From: Leeuwenhoekiella marinoflava DSM 3653
GTDB taxonomy: Bacteria; Bacteroidota; Bacteroidia; Flavobacteriales; Flavobacteriaceae
Direction: 5' to 3'
Assembly: GCF_900129005.1 (NCBI RefSeq)
Contig: NZ_FQUN01000006.1
Span: forward strand, 1-64,000
Length of the DNA stretch: 64,000 nucleotides
The notes below the pieces were generated by a model. It saw nothing but the letters and a program-made list of their open reading frames with translations. It ran no database searches and was not told where the DNA came from. This document shows positions 1 through 9,293 of this stretch, piece by piece. Every line of letters begins with the position of its first letter. The stretch's first letter is position 1. The translations under genes and the position numbers were made by a program.

Positions 1-1347
1 GAGGTAACGGCAACCATCACAGGATCGAACTACAATGCACTAGTATTGACTGCTGATCTGACGATCACTCCGGCTACTCTGATGGTAACTGCGGAAGATC
101 AAACCAAAGTTTATGGCGCGGCTGATCCTGCTTTTACCGTAAGCTATTCCGGTTTTGTAAACGGGGATGATGCGACTGCTCTTGGAGGCACCTTAAACCT
201 GACTCGTGAAGTTGGAGAAGAAGTAGGCAGCTACGCCATCACGGCTTCGGGTTATACTTCTGAGGATTATACGATTGGTTATACTGACGGAACTTTGGAT
301 ATTACTCCGGCTAGTCAATCTATAAACTTCAATCCATTACCAGTATTGAGTTTAGAATCTGATGCTGATTTCCAACTGGAGGCCGAAGCTTCTTCAGGTT
401 TACCAATACGCTATACGTATAGTTACACTTCCAATGTTCCTGCTGCAATGGTAAGTGTTGATGGTTTTGTGAGTTTGGTACAATCTGGTACTATTCTAAT
501 CACAGCTTCTCAGGATGGTAATGAAAACTATTTACCAGCGACTCCTGTTACACAAGAATTGATAGTAAATAGTAGTGATGCACGTATTACTTCATTAAGT
601 ATTGGGGATATTCAATTCAATGATCCGGATGCTTTAACAGTCTATACGTTAGATTGTGACACTGCTGTAGACGAATTGGAAGTATCTTATCAAACGGAAG
701 CCAATGCGACTAGTAGCATGCCTCTAAATTTTACAGTAGATGTTTCAAGACCGGGAGTATATCGCTATACGATTTTAATTACCTCTCAAGATGGTATGAG
801 CAGCAGATCTTATGATATCGAAATTTATAAACGCTTCGTTTTTGAAGAGATTGTTGTACAAAAATTCAATAACACCTTGTTAGTAAATAACAATCCGGAT
901 ACCAACGGAGGCTATCGTTTTACGGATTTTACCTGGTATAAAAACGGAAGGGTAATAGGTAACGGGCACTATTTTTCAGAAGGTGATGAATCTTCCGATT
1001 TATTAGATCCGCTAGCCAACTATCGTGTTGAACTTACCACCACCGATGGCGATGTGTTAAGCACCTGTACCTTTAATATTGAATTACAGACAAGTGGTAA
1101 GATACATCTGGCTCCAAACCCGGTGGAAGCAACAGCTTCAGCAACACTCTTTGCTGATTTTGATCAGGAGGAATTGAAGAATATGAAAATATCCATCCTA
1201 AGTCTGAGCGGGACTTTGATTGATACCTTTTACACGAGTGTATCAAAATCAACTATTCAGATGCCTTCAAGTATTCAAGCAGGAGTCTATCTTTTAGTCT
1301 GTGAGACATCAAAACAAAGACAAACCGTTCAATTTATAGTTTATTAA
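1..1347 (+). CDS. MBG-domain surface protein with T9SS sorting domain, 5' end missing
   Basis: The reading frame is open from base 1, so the gene starts outside the window and only about 448 C-terminal codons are visible. The first part is an MBG-type beta-sandwich module, shown by VYGAADPAFTVSYSGF followed by a typical 'D-x-TIGYTDGTLDITPA' ending. An Ig-like/cadherin-like stretch follows. The last 80 residues (HLAPNPVE... to ...GVYLLVCE...) are a type A sorting domain of the type IX secretion system. The protein should therefore cross the outer membrane and be attached to the surface or released. The gene 14 bases downstream encodes an outer-membrane barrel, a usual partner. It is probably a large repetitive adhesin; ligand unknown. 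Confidence 0.85.
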   Translation, partial: EVTATITGSNYNALVLTADLTITPATLMVTAEDQTKVYGAADPAFTVSYSGFVNGDDATALGGTLNLTREVGEEVGSYAITASGYTSEDYTIGYTDGTLDITPASQSINFNPLPVLSLESDADFQLEAEASSGLPIRYTYSYTSNVPAAMVSVDGFVSLVQSGTILITASQDGNENYLPATPVTQELIVNSSDARITSLSIGDIQFNDPDALTVYTLDCDTAVDELEVSYQTEANATSSMPLNFTVDVSRPGVYRYTILITSQDGMSSRSYDIEIYKRFVFEEIVVQKFNNTLLVNNNPDTNGGYRFTDFTWYKNGRVIGNGHYFSEGDESSDLLDPLANYRVELTTTDGDVLSTCTFNIELQTSGKIHLAPNPVEATASATLFADFDQEELKNMKISILSLSGTLIDTFYTSVSKSTIQMPSSIQAGVYLLVCETSKQRQTVQFIVY

Positions 1348-1361
1348 TTAATCGGAATTAG

Positions 1362-2234
1362 ATGAAACTTTTGAAAAATAAAAAAACACTAATGAACAGC
1401 ATTCCAAAAATTTTAATAATCTTTTTAGTCTTTAGTGCTATCTCGCTAAAAGCACAAAAAACAAATGAATTAACCCTGGCAGTAAATGGTCCGGTTGCGG
1501 TTTTAGGTTATAATGATATAGCTTATACAGCTGCCCTGGATGATGGAATAGGTTTTGGTTTGGAGTACGGCAAATACCTTTCTCATCAGTGGAGTGTGAG
1601 AACTGGTGTTGCTTTACAAACCTATAGCGGTAATGCGAAATTGAAAAGCATTGAAGGAGCTTACATTACGCAAGATTCAGAAAATGAGAGTTTTGAATTT
1701 CAATATCGTTTTGAGAATTACCGGGAAGAACAACGCACAACATATATTCAAATCCCGCTGTTGGCTCAATATGAGAGTAATGGTCAAAATCGTTTTTTTG
1801 CTGCCGCAGGTGTTAAGTTGGGAATAATTACCGACAGCGATTACGAAGCAAAGGCCACTCGGTTAACCACAGCGGGATATTATGAGCAGTATGATGCTTT
1901 GTTGGAAGCTCCAAAGTTTGCCGGATTTGGAGACTTCGGAAATTACACCTGGGAGGCTGATGATTTAGCTTTAAAAACCAATGTCATGCTTAGTTTTGAA
2001 ACCGGACTTAAATTTATGGTTTCAGAGGTAAGTTCGTTCTATGTAAGCGCCTATATCGATTATGGTTTAACCAATGTATTTGATGATACTAGAGATAACC
2101 GATTAATCGAGTACCTTGCTGCTCCAGAAGTCGACTTTACAGGAAACAGTATTTTAACCACGCCAATGGGAGCTACAGACACTCTCAAAACGCTATCTTT
2201 CGGATTTAAACTAAAATACGGTCTTGGATTTTAA
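1362..2234 (+). CDS. Outer-membrane beta-barrel protein (PorT-like fold)
   Basis: This 290-residue protein has an N-terminal signal peptide ending around LKAQK. An in-frame ATG at 1392 would give a more ordinary signal peptide and is an equally good start. The rest alternates aromatic and polar residues in beta strands (GFGLEYGKYLSHQWSVRTGV, FRGY-like turns) and ends in GLGF, a C-terminal signature of outer-membrane barrels. It lies 14 bases after the MBG/T9SS gene, so the two are probably cotranscribed, and it is followed by a strong terminator. I infer a role in anchoring or moving the upstream surface protein; no enzymatic motif is visible. Confidence 0.75.
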   Translation: MKLLKNKKTLMNSIPKILIIFLVFSAISLKAQKTNELTLAVNGPVAVLGYNDIAYTAALDDGIGFGLEYGKYLSHQWSVRTGVALQTYSGNAKLKSIEGAYITQDSENESFEFQYRFENYREEQRTTYIQIPLLAQYESNGQNRFFAAAGVKLGIITDSDYEAKATRLTTAGYYEQYDALLEAPKFAGFGDFGNYTWEADDLALKTNVMLSFETGLKFMVSEVSSFYVSAYIDYGLTNVFDDTRDNRLIEYLAAPEVDFTGNSILTTPMGATDTLKTLSFGFKLKYGLGF

Positions 2235-2252
2235 GAGACATAGCGTACTAAC

Positions 2253-2283
2253 AAAAAACCTGGCTGAAAAGCCAGGTTTTTTG
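2253..2283 (+). terminator. Intrinsic terminator after the MBG/barrel operon
   Basis: The stem CCTGGCT (2259-2265) pairs with AGCCAGG (2270-2276) around a GAAA loop. It is flanked by an A run and followed by a T run, which makes it a textbook rho-independent terminator 20 bases after the stop codon. Confidence 0.9.
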
Positions 2284-2768
2284 TTATAACCACATTCAAT
2301 AAGATCTTTGGATTATGTAGATAGAATTTCAGATCAAATAGTTAAAGATCAACTTTTTTCTTAACTGTTGTTTTGAGGCACAGAATGGATATTTCCTCGC
2401 AAGATTTGGAGAAAATGAGGAGAATTTATTGGCTGATATATGAATAATTTTAGTCATCAAAGAAACTTTTCAAAAAGATAGTGACCCAAACTCAGTTTGA
2501 AGAGGTGCACCGATGAAGTGTGTGCATGCCCCATTACAGTATGAGAGTCTTAGGAATCCAGAGATAAAAATTATACAGATCAATTATAAAACCTCAAGTT
2601 TAGATTCTTGTGTCCATCTGTACACTTTTAGCTATAACCGATTAAGGCTTTGATAATTAACAAGGTTTTAAACTATTTTATTAAAATTATCTCAATTAGC
2701 ATTTTTAATAGTTATATAGTTTTAAATTGTTAATAGATTGTATTGTACAATTAAAAATAATATCTATT
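2284..2768. other. Gene-free spacer
   Basis: About 485 bases between the terminator and the first unknown gene of the stress block. I found no convincing ORF, RNA gene or repeat. The last 150 bases are very A/T rich and presumably carry the promoter of the next gene. Confidence 0.5.
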
Positions 2769-3068
2769 ATGAATACTTCTCCAAACATCCACTTTGAAAA
2801 TGCTTTAATACAACTTCTAAAGCGTTACAATTGCTCTAAGAAAGAGCGTAATCGGTTAAAAACGGTCGATTTGACAAAAATCTCTAAAATTTCTCATACC
2901 GAATACGGTGGATTTGAAGAACAGACTGGAGCATTTTTGAATGATGCCATGACCAACACGTTTAAAATTAAAATCGATTATATAGATCAGGAGACACGTG
3001 CTTACAAAAAACTGTATCTCGTTCCCAATACGGAGGAACAAGAGGAGTTGATTGAAACTATAGTTTAA
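2769..3068 (+). CDS. Unknown 99-residue protein
   Basis: I do not recognise this family. The reading frame could begin at a TTG at 2727, but the ATG at 2769 (MNTSPNIHFENALIQLLKRY) gives a well-formed soluble protein and was chosen. It is charged, has no signal peptide or membrane segment, and its N-terminal half looks helical. The central YGGFEEQTGAFLNDAM segment is the most distinctive part. It ends 10 bases before a second unknown gene on the same strand, so the pair is probably an operon. The downstream SDR and catalase suggest stress biology, but that is context only. Confidence 0.55.
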   Translation: MNTSPNIHFENALIQLLKRYNCSKKERNRLKTVDLTKISKISHTEYGGFEEQTGAFLNDAMTNTFKIKIDYIDQETRAYKKLYLVPNTEEQEELIETIV

Positions 3069-3078
3069 ATGTTGAATT

Positions 3079-3516
3079 ATGGAATCTTTTAGAATCAATG
3101 CCCGAGATAATTTACTCCTTGAAATTATAGCTTACCAAATTGCTACTGATCAATCTGATTATTTCAATAGATACAAGCGCAGTCTTCATCTTTATGAATC
3201 ATACCTTTTTGAAAAGCTCTTTAAAATGAAGAGAGCTTCTAATAATTTAATTGAGGGAATTTTAAAACGCAATAAATTTAAGTTTCTCAATTCTAGCAGG
3301 GATACATTCTTTAAAATGGAAACCCATACAATAAGTAATTATAAAGGGCATTCCATCAAAAAATACGAGAATCAGAAATTCGAGGTTCTTTTAAATTATT
3401 TAAATCAATTAGAAAACAAAGCATTACAAAAGGCATTATTTGATCAATTGACTCGTATCAACCAATTTGTGAATGGTCTGGAAACCTATCATTTAAATAG
3501 GAGTTATGTCGAGTAA
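3079..3516 (+). CDS. Unknown 145-residue helical protein
   Basis: I do not recognise the family. The protein is rich in Lys, Asn, Leu and Phe, has no signal peptide or transmembrane segment, and is predicted by eye to be mostly alpha-helical (for example NLLLEIIAYQIATDQSDYF near the start and QLENKALQKALFDQLTRI near the end). The start is the ATG 10 bases after the stop of the 99-residue gene, supporting co-expression. No catalytic motif is visible. A regulatory or scaffold role with its upstream partner is possible but cannot be shown. Confidence 0.55.
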   Translation: MESFRINARDNLLLEIIAYQIATDQSDYFNRYKRSLHLYESYLFEKLFKMKRASNNLIEGILKRNKFKFLNSSRDTFFKMETHTISNYKGHSIKKYENQKFEVLLNYLNQLENKALQKALFDQLTRINQFVNGLETYHLNRSYVE

Positions 3517-3611
3517 GCTGTATGGGGTACGTGGGATTGCAATCAGCAAAGCTACTTGAGGTGCGAAGCATCTTAAATGTAATGATACATTAATAAGCTA
3601 ACTATATAATT

Positions 3612-3746
3612 ATGAGTGATAAGAACAAGAAGTCAAAAAATGATAAAAAAGAACATAAAGATTCTATAGATAAAGGGCCTTTAAAAGATAAACACACCAA
3701 TCAATATGGTGATACCGATGATAAGCCTAAGAGAAGAGGAGCTTAA
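3612..3746 (+). CDS. Tiny highly charged protein (44 residues)
   Basis: ATG at 3612 opens a 44-codon frame that begins MSDKNKKSKNDKKEHKDS and ends PKRRGA. Almost half of the residues are Lys, Asp, Glu or Arg, with no hydrophobic core, so the product is probably intrinsically disordered. It ends 30 bases before the YghA-type SDR on the same strand and is likely cotranscribed with it. Its composition recalls short, disordered stress-associated proteins, and a similar 43-residue basic protein lies at 37151-37282. The function is unknown. Confidence 0.5.
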   Translation: MSDKNKKSKNDKKEHKDSIDKGPLKDKHTNQYGDTDDKPKRRGA

Positions 3747-3776
3747 TTTATCTAATGACTATATACAACCAATACG

Positions 3777-4625
3777 ATGACTAAACCAAAAAAAATTCCA
3801 GAACAGGAACAAGATTTACCGGGGAGCGAAAAAGCGATGAACCCGCAGCCCGAAATAGTACGATCAGGATATAAGGGCTCTGAAAAATTAAAAAATAAGG
3901 TAGCCTTAATCACCGGCGGTGACAGTGGTATCGGTCGTAGTGTGGCGGTACATTTTGCACTGGAAGGAGCTTCTGTAGCGATCATTTATAAATCAGAAAC
4001 CGAAGACGCGTTGGATACTAAGAAAATGGTGGAAGAACATGGGCAGATCTGTCTCCTTATTGAAGGAGATGTACGCGATGCTGATTTTTGTAAAGAGGCT
4101 GTTGCCCAAACGCGTTCTGAACTAGGACACATTCATATTTTAGTGAATAATGCCGCAGTGCAGTTTCCTAAAGACCGTGTTTCTGATATTGAGGATGATC
4201 AACTGGCCATAACGTTTGAGACTAATATTTATCCCTATTTTTTCTTTACGAAAGCTTTGGAAAGTCAGTTTAAATCCGGGGATTGTGTGATTAATTCTAC
4301 ATCGGTTACGGCCTACAGGGGTTCGTCACACTTGCTGGATTACAGCAGTACTAAAGGAGCTATAACGACCTTTACCCGATCATTAAGTAAAATGTGGGCT
4401 CCTAAAAATATTCGCGTTAATGGAGTAGCTCCGGGACCGATATGGACACCTTTAATCCCCGCCACCTTTGATGAGGTGTCTGATTTTGGTCAGGATGTTC
4501 CTTTAGGAAGAGCAGGTCAGCCCAGCGAAGTGGCTCCTGCTTATGTGTTTTTGGCATCCGAAGACAGCAGTTATATAACCGGGCAGATACTTCATGTGAA
4601 TGGAGGAGAAATCGTGGGAGCCTAA
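3777..4625 (+). CDS. SDR oxidoreductase of the YghA / general-stress-protein-39 type
   Basis: This 282-residue short-chain dehydrogenase/reductase has the family's N-terminal extension (residues 1-40), then the NAD(P)-binding motif TGGDSGIG (46-53), the NNAA motif, a catalytic Ser and the active-site YSSTK. The C-terminal GGEIVGA is typical of the YghA/YhdG subgroup, which bacteria often express under general stress. The substrate is unknown; the reaction should be NAD(P)-dependent oxidation or reduction of a carbonyl or alcohol in the cytoplasm. It converges on the catalase gene and shares a bidirectional terminator with it. The pairing with a large catalase fits a stationary-phase or oxidative-stress block. 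Confidence 0.88.
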   Translation: MTKPKKIPEQEQDLPGSEKAMNPQPEIVRSGYKGSEKLKNKVALITGGDSGIGRSVAVHFALEGASVAIIYKSETEDALDTKKMVEEHGQICLLIEGDVRDADFCKEAVAQTRSELGHIHILVNNAAVQFPKDRVSDIEDDQLAITFETNIYPYFFFTKALESQFKSGDCVINSTSVTAYRGSSHLLDYSSTKGAITTFTRSLSKMWAPKNIRVNGVAPGPIWTPLIPATFDEVSDFGQDVPLGRAGQPSEVAPAYVFLASEDSSYITGQILHVNGGEIVGA

Positions 4626-4650
4626 TGGTTAATTCAAAACTAAACGTATT

Positions 4651-4680
4651 AAAAAAAGCTGTCAATCGACAGCTTTTTTT
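4651..4680. terminator. Bidirectional terminator between SDR and catalase
   Basis: The stem AGCTGTC (4657-4663) pairs with GACAGCT (4668-4674) around loop AATC, with A7 before and T7 after. The flanking runs make it work in both directions, serving the SDR on the plus strand and the catalase on the minus strand. Confidence 0.9.
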
Positions 4681-4700
4681 GTATTTATAAATTCTTCTGT

Positions 4701-6839
4701 TTATACTGGAATGGAACTCACTTGCCCCATACGTTCCCAGTTTCGATGCTGTGCAATAGCGTCAATAAACTCTTGAGGTTTGGCATCTGCAAATACCGCT
4801 TTATCTTTTTTATAATCCTGAATCCATGTGTTTTTAAGTAAATCTTCACCGGCTCCTAAAACAGCTATTGCTTTACAGTGTTTAAAAGCTTCATTTATAA
4901 ATTTCCCATACTTACCGACTTTTAAAAGCGACTGCACGGATTGCTCTCCACCGGGAATCAGAATGGCATCAAACAAGACACTTTCAGTAGTCATAATTGC
5001 AGCAGCAACCAAATGATCCATACCTTGATCACAGGTGATTTTACCTCCATGGGGAGCAACGATTTTAACTATCGCCCCGGCCTCTTCTAAAGCTTTTTTA
5101 TAAGGCTTGAAGCCTTTCATCTCAAAACCGTCTGCAGCTAATACGGCAATCTGCCGGGTAGCGATACTATCAAATTTTGTTTTGGCCTGACTCAGCGCCG
5201 CATCTTTCTTAAGGTATTCCTTTTTAGCTTGTGGCTGAAACTTGTTAACCTCAGCGTCAGCTCCTATAGCTTGATTGATAGGCTGCTCAATATCCTTAGG
5301 AATTTTTAGACCGAGGCCGTCTGCAACTTTACCGGCCAACTTTTCATCAATTTGATTGATGATCCAAAGCATACGTTCTTGAATAGCCTGATGGTTGCAT
5401 TTACCCAATTCAAAGGTATACGCATCAGCCACGTGTTCTTGCTCCCAGGAGGCTAAACTTCGGTAGAATAAAGCGGGTTGCGAAAAGTGATCGCTAAAAC
5501 TTTCGCTACGCGATCGTATTTTATGCGCATCTATACGTTCCTCATGATGTGTAAAACCACCTTCGGCCATTTTAGCCAGGTGGGGGCATCCCATACTCAA
5601 CGAGTTTGGAAAATAAGCTGTTTGTCCTTTTGGAATTTCAGTCTGCATATGTCCGTCACGTTGGTTGTTATGACTGGGAACAACAGGTCTGTTGATGGGG
5701 ATTTGGTGAAAATTAGGACTACCCAAACGAGACAACTGTGTATCGCGGTAGGAAAATAAACGGCCTTGTAAAAGCGGATCATTTGTAAAATCAATTCCCG
5801 GTACGATATGTCCCGGTAAAAAAGCAACCTGCTCTGTTTCTGCAAAGAAATTTTCAGGGTTTTTATTTAGAGTCATTTTACCGATGATTTCTACAGGAAC
5901 CAATTCTTCAGGAATCAATTTAGTAGGATCAAGCAGGTCAAAATCGTATTTATGTTCATCTTCTTCAGGTACAATCTGAATTCCAAATTCCCACTCCGGA
6001 AATTGACCGGCTTCAATGGCATCCCATAAATCTCTGCGGTGAAAATCTGAGTCGGCACCATTAATTTTTACCGCTTCATCCCAAGTGACAGAATGCACTC
6101 CCAATACCGGTTTCCAATGAAATTTCACAAAATGGGATTTACCTGCTGCATTGATAAAGCGAAAGGTATGGATCCCAAAACCTTCCATCATACGATAACT
6201 GCGTGGAATCCCTCGGTCGCTCATTACCCATATGTGGTTGTGGAGGGTTTCGGTAGCACGGGAAACAAAGTCGTAAAAGGTATCATGTGCAGAGGCTGCC
6301 TGCGGAATCTCGTTATTCGGTTCTGGTTTTACGGAGTGGATTAAGTCCGGAAATTTCATCGCGTCTTGAATAAAAAAGATAGGCATATTGTTTCCTACCA
6401 GATCCCAGGTGCCTTCTTCGGTATAAAACTTTACAGCAAAACCACGAACGTCTCGAGCCAAATCTGGAGATCCTTTAGAACCCGCAACGGTAGAAAAACG
6501 AACAAAAACTGGTGTTTTGCGTTGCGTATCAGTAAAGAGTCCGGCTTTGGTATACTTTTCAATACTTTCATAAAGCTCGAAATATCCGTGAGCTCCACTT
6601 CCCCGAGCGTGAACAATGCGTTCTGGAATACGCTCATGGTCAAAACTGGTTATTTTCTCGCGTAGTAGAAAATCTTCAAGAAGTGTAGCGCCGCGTTCGC
6701 CTGCCTTTAAGGAGTTATTGGTGTCATTTACTTTAAGACCCTGATTAGTCGTAAGGTTTTTATCTGTAAAATCTTTGGTGCTGTCAGCAAGCTGATCAAT
6801 CTTTTTAGAAGATGGTTTACTCTTATTTTTTTTAGCCAT
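4701..6839 (-). CDS. katE: Large-subunit monofunctional catalase, HPII type
   Basis: Heme catalase that disproportionates hydrogen peroxide in the cytoplasm. The ATG at 6839 (MAKKNKSKPSSKK) was chosen over the ATG 22 codons upstream because the extra part is hydrophobic and lies in the untranslated leader. The 712-residue product is close to E. coli HPII (753). Catalytic His77 (in PERIVHARG), Ser116 and Asn150 (VGNN) are present, as is the proximal heme Tyr in LFSYRDTQ. The last 170 residues are a DJ-1/PfpI-like flavodoxin-fold domain that starts at TRQIAVLAADGF. Its nucleophile-elbow Cys is replaced (AVLGAGEDLL), as usual for HPII, so it is structural. The gene converges on the SDR and has its own promoter region upstream. 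Confidence 0.95.
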   Translation of the reverse strand: MAKKNKSKPSSKKIDQLADSTKDFTDKNLTTNQGLKVNDTNNSLKAGERGATLLEDFLLREKITSFDHERIPERIVHARGSGAHGYFELYESIEKYTKAGLFTDTQRKTPVFVRFSTVAGSKGSPDLARDVRGFAVKFYTEEGTWDLVGNNMPIFFIQDAMKFPDLIHSVKPEPNNEIPQAASAHDTFYDFVSRATETLHNHIWVMSDRGIPRSYRMMEGFGIHTFRFINAAGKSHFVKFHWKPVLGVHSVTWDEAVKINGADSDFHRRDLWDAIEAGQFPEWEFGIQIVPEEDEHKYDFDLLDPTKLIPEELVPVEIIGKMTLNKNPENFFAETEQVAFLPGHIVPGIDFTNDPLLQGRLFSYRDTQLSRLGSPNFHQIPINRPVVPSHNNQRDGHMQTEIPKGQTAYFPNSLSMGCPHLAKMAEGGFTHHEERIDAHKIRSRSESFSDHFSQPALFYRSLASWEQEHVADAYTFELGKCNHQAIQERMLWIINQIDEKLAGKVADGLGLKIPKDIEQPINQAIGADAEVNKFQPQAKKEYLKKDAALSQAKTKFDSIATRQIAVLAADGFEMKGFKPYKKALEEAGAIVKIVAPHGGKITCDQGMDHLVAAAIMTTESVLFDAILIPGGEQSVQSLLKVGKYGKFINEAFKHCKAIAVLGAGEDLLKNTWIQDYKKDKAVFADAKPQEFIDAIAQHRNWERMGQVSSIPV

Positions 6840-7286
6840 TATGAGAAGATTTTTGGTTAGTATATTCTTTAAAATTAAGGTAAAAACCAACCAAACAACT
6901 AACACAAAGGTTAAAGTATATTTATAAATTAATTAAAATTATCTTAAATTATATTGTAATTCTAAAGGGGTAGACATAATTAATCAAATTGGACTTTAAT
7001 TTTTATAACCTACAAAGCGCTGGTGTACTTGAACGTAAAATCCTTGTGGGGAACACCTGAAAATGCCGTAAAAATCCAGAGATTATATTGGAAAAGAAAG
7101 AGCTCTAGTATAACCTTTAAATCTTTTTCAAACCTTAGAGCTACTAATTATGTGTCATTAAAGGTTAAACACCTGTCTACTTTAGAAGGAATGAAGAGGA
7201 GAGGTGTTAATTTTATAACTTTCAGTTTAAGAGATGTTTGTCCAGCCGTTTTTGGTAGAACTGGGATTTATAAAAAATAGCTTTAA
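6840..7286. other. Catalase upstream region with crossing inverted repeats
   Basis: This spacer separates the catalase start from the 3' end of a small membrane-protein gene on the same strand, so the catalase promoter must lie here. I saw no perfect TAnnTTTG box. Two inverted repeats cross each other: AGCTCTA (7101-7107) with TAGAGCT (7136-7142), and TAACCTTTAA (7111-7120) with TTAAAGGTTA (7158-7167). The open frame at 7023-7280 on the plus strand starts with GTG, has no recognisable protein features, and was not accepted. Confidence 0.4.
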
Positions 7287-7553
7287 TTAAATGGATATCC
7301 AGACGATTACTCCAGCTACAATCCATATAAAACCCCAAATTGAAAGGGGGAGAAAATATAAGTCGTGTTTTTTCAGGCTTTTCTTTTGTAATACGATACC
7401 TAAAAGTGTAGTAATACTACCAGATCCTATAAGGCTGTATGCCAATATGGATAATGTAGCATTGCCATCTACTCCATAAAAGGTTATTCCTAAAAGAATT
7501 CCTGCTATGGGTATTAAAAGTCCTAAAATACCCCAACCTCTGGTTATGATCAT
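7287..7553 (-). CDS. Small membrane protein, three transmembrane segments
   Basis: 88 residues with three hydrophobic helices: ILGLLIPIAGILLGITFYGV near the start, LAYSLIGSGSITTLLGIVLQ in the middle, and LSIWGFIWIVAGVIVWIS at the end. A short basic loop (KKSLKKHD) lies before the third helix. It is an inner-membrane protein of unknown function. It sits upstream of the catalase on the same strand, but the 447-base spacer makes cotranscription unlikely. The plus-strand frame over the same bases is a shadow. Confidence 0.6.
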   Translation of the reverse strand: MIITRGWGILGLLIPIAGILLGITFYGVDGNATLSILAYSLIGSGSITTLLGIVLQKKSLKKHDLYFLPLSIWGFIWIVAGVIVWISI

Positions 7554-7814
7554 GATGCAAATTTGATGAACAAAATTAGGAGTTTTGAATTAAAGTAGCT
7601 TAAGGTTGCGTGTTCAGAGCCTATTCAAAAAAGCTGTTTCTGCTTAAGAATATAGGAATCAAGACGGTGTAAAAGCGAACTCTTTTTTAAGAGTATAAAG
7701 CATCCTCTATTCCGTATTGTATTTTTACTTTGCCGTATAAACTTCAGTTTAGATATGTTTAGACATACCGGAATGTTGTCATATTTTAAAATCAGAACTG
7801 GAATAACAGCAACT

Positions 7815-9056
7815 ATGGATAGAACGACAATTTCATTTGGGCAGACAATACGTCGAGTACTTATTATTTTAATGGGAGTGTTTACTACACTACAAACTAC
7901 TCGAGCTCAGGATAGTGTAGCGTACCAAACTCCCCACTATTTGATAGCTCCTCAGCGGGAGATGAGTCCGTTTTCCAATTTTTCAGAAGGCTTGGCTAGA
8001 TATGGGAAGAATTACAACACATTTGGTTATATAAATACAGATGGAGCTGTAGCCATAACTGCAGAATTTTATGATGCCGGAGACTTTCATGATGGTAGAG
8101 CCTGGGTAGCAAAGCGAGATACTGTAACAGGTAATTTGGTATATGGCTTTATTGACAAAAAGGGGAACTTACGAGTTGATTATAGGTATGAAGATGCAGG
8201 AGATTTTGCGAGTGAACGGGCTCCGGTCAAAATTAATGGAGAATGGCATTATATTGATAAAAAAGGGAAAGTGGTTTTTAAACCGATTCAAAATAGAAAG
8301 CATAGATTTTATAATGGATTAGTTCTTCAAGAAAAGAATGGGAAATATGGGTATTTAGATAAAAATGGAGCCGTACGCATTCCCTTTATATATGAAGAAG
8401 CACGTGACTTTGCTGATGGTCGAGCTATAGTTGAAAAAGAATCAGGTGTTTTAAGAAATCAAAAAAATACACCGCAGAAAAACGCATTGAATACTCAACG
8501 AGGTTATCAATATCTGGTGATTGATACCTTAGGAACTGAGGTTTTTAATTTTCCGAAACATGTAATACGTATATCAGATTTTTCAGATGGTATAGCTTCA
8601 TTTTATAAGATGCAAGACGATAATTCAACAGGTCAATGGGGACTTTTAGATAAAGATGGACACGTAGTAATGGAAGCTCAATTTAGCAATCAGCCCTTTG
8701 CTTTTTCTGATGGAATAGGAATGGTACAAATTGACGGGAAACGGCCAGATAATCGCGATGCCCTATTGGTAACCCTAAACCAAGAAGGTCAAATAATTGC
8801 CAAAATCCCGTTTACCAACACACAGGGATATCGTTTGTACACTTCTGCTGCACGTTTTCAAGAAGGTATGCTGGCTGTTCGTATGATTGATGTTCAAGGA
8901 AATGATCTATGGACATATATGGATAAAAACGGCCAACTGCGCTTTGATTTGCAGTTTAGTCATGCCCGTAATTTTTATGAAGGTTTTGCGATTGTGGTCC
9001 TTGCAGAGAATGGTAAGATTGGCTTTTTAAAAAATCCTTTAGAGGACAAAGACTAA
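7815..9056 (+). CDS. Secreted WG-repeat protein
   Basis: The chosen start at 7815 (MDRTTISFGQTIRR) gives a normal signal peptide ending near TTRAQD; an upstream ATG at 7755 adds 20 residues without benefit. The mature part is a series of WG-type beta repeats of about 40-50 residues. Each has the pattern 'G-x-I-D-x-x-G-x-x-x-x-x-x-[FY]-x-x-A-x-[DE]-F-x-[ED]-G-x-A', for example YGFIDKKGNLRVDYRYEDAG and WHYIDKKGKVVFKP. WG repeats are thought to be protein-interaction or ligand-binding propellers; the partner here is unknown. The gene stands alone between the catalase block and the arsenic operon. Confidence 0.82.
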   Translation: MDRTTISFGQTIRRVLIILMGVFTTLQTTRAQDSVAYQTPHYLIAPQREMSPFSNFSEGLARYGKNYNTFGYINTDGAVAITAEFYDAGDFHDGRAWVAKRDTVTGNLVYGFIDKKGNLRVDYRYEDAGDFASERAPVKINGEWHYIDKKGKVVFKPIQNRKHRFYNGLVLQEKNGKYGYLDKNGAVRIPFIYEEARDFADGRAIVEKESGVLRNQKNTPQKNALNTQRGYQYLVIDTLGTEVFNFPKHVIRISDFSDGIASFYKMQDDNSTGQWGLLDKDGHVVMEAQFSNQPFAFSDGIGMVQIDGKRPDNRDALLVTLNQEGQIIAKIPFTNTQGYRLYTSAARFQEGMLAVRMIDVQGNDLWTYMDKNGQLRFDLQFSHARNFYEGFAIVVLAENGKIGFLKNPLEDKD

Positions 9057-9263
9057 GCCTTTAATTTTTAGATTCTTTTATCACCAGTCTTTTTATCAAA
9101 AGCAATTCAATCAAATTATATAACTGCTAGGGTTTAGCTATTACGGACTTCTAATCTATTGGTATTGTGTTAGAAAATTAAAAATTAATTACACGGCGTA
9201 CTTTAATTTTATCCGGTTTCTGTTTTTTTAGGAAAAGATGATTTAAAATACAATTATTTAATC

Positions 9264-9273
9264 GTAATATTAC
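9264..9273. promoter_or_regulatory. Likely ArsR operator upstream of the arsenic operon
   Basis: GTAATATTAC is a perfect 10-base palindrome 20 bases before the arsR start codon, inside an A/T-rich region with no other gene. ArsR/SmtB repressors bind palindromes of this kind overlapping the promoter. Metal binding would release the repressor and open transcription of the whole operon. Assignment rests on position and symmetry. Confidence 0.6.
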
Positions 9274-9293
9274 AATGAACAAATGAAAGAGAT

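Noticed and set aside
7023-7280. 85-codon plus-strand frame in the catalase upstream region
   Set aside because: GTG start, no domain or signal, and it covers the inverted repeats; composition is not protein-like.
9060-9115. Short similarity between the spacer after the WG-repeat gene and the HTH scar at 13071
   Set aside because: Only about 35 A/T-rich bases match (TTTAGATTCTT...ATC); too short to call a repeat or att site.
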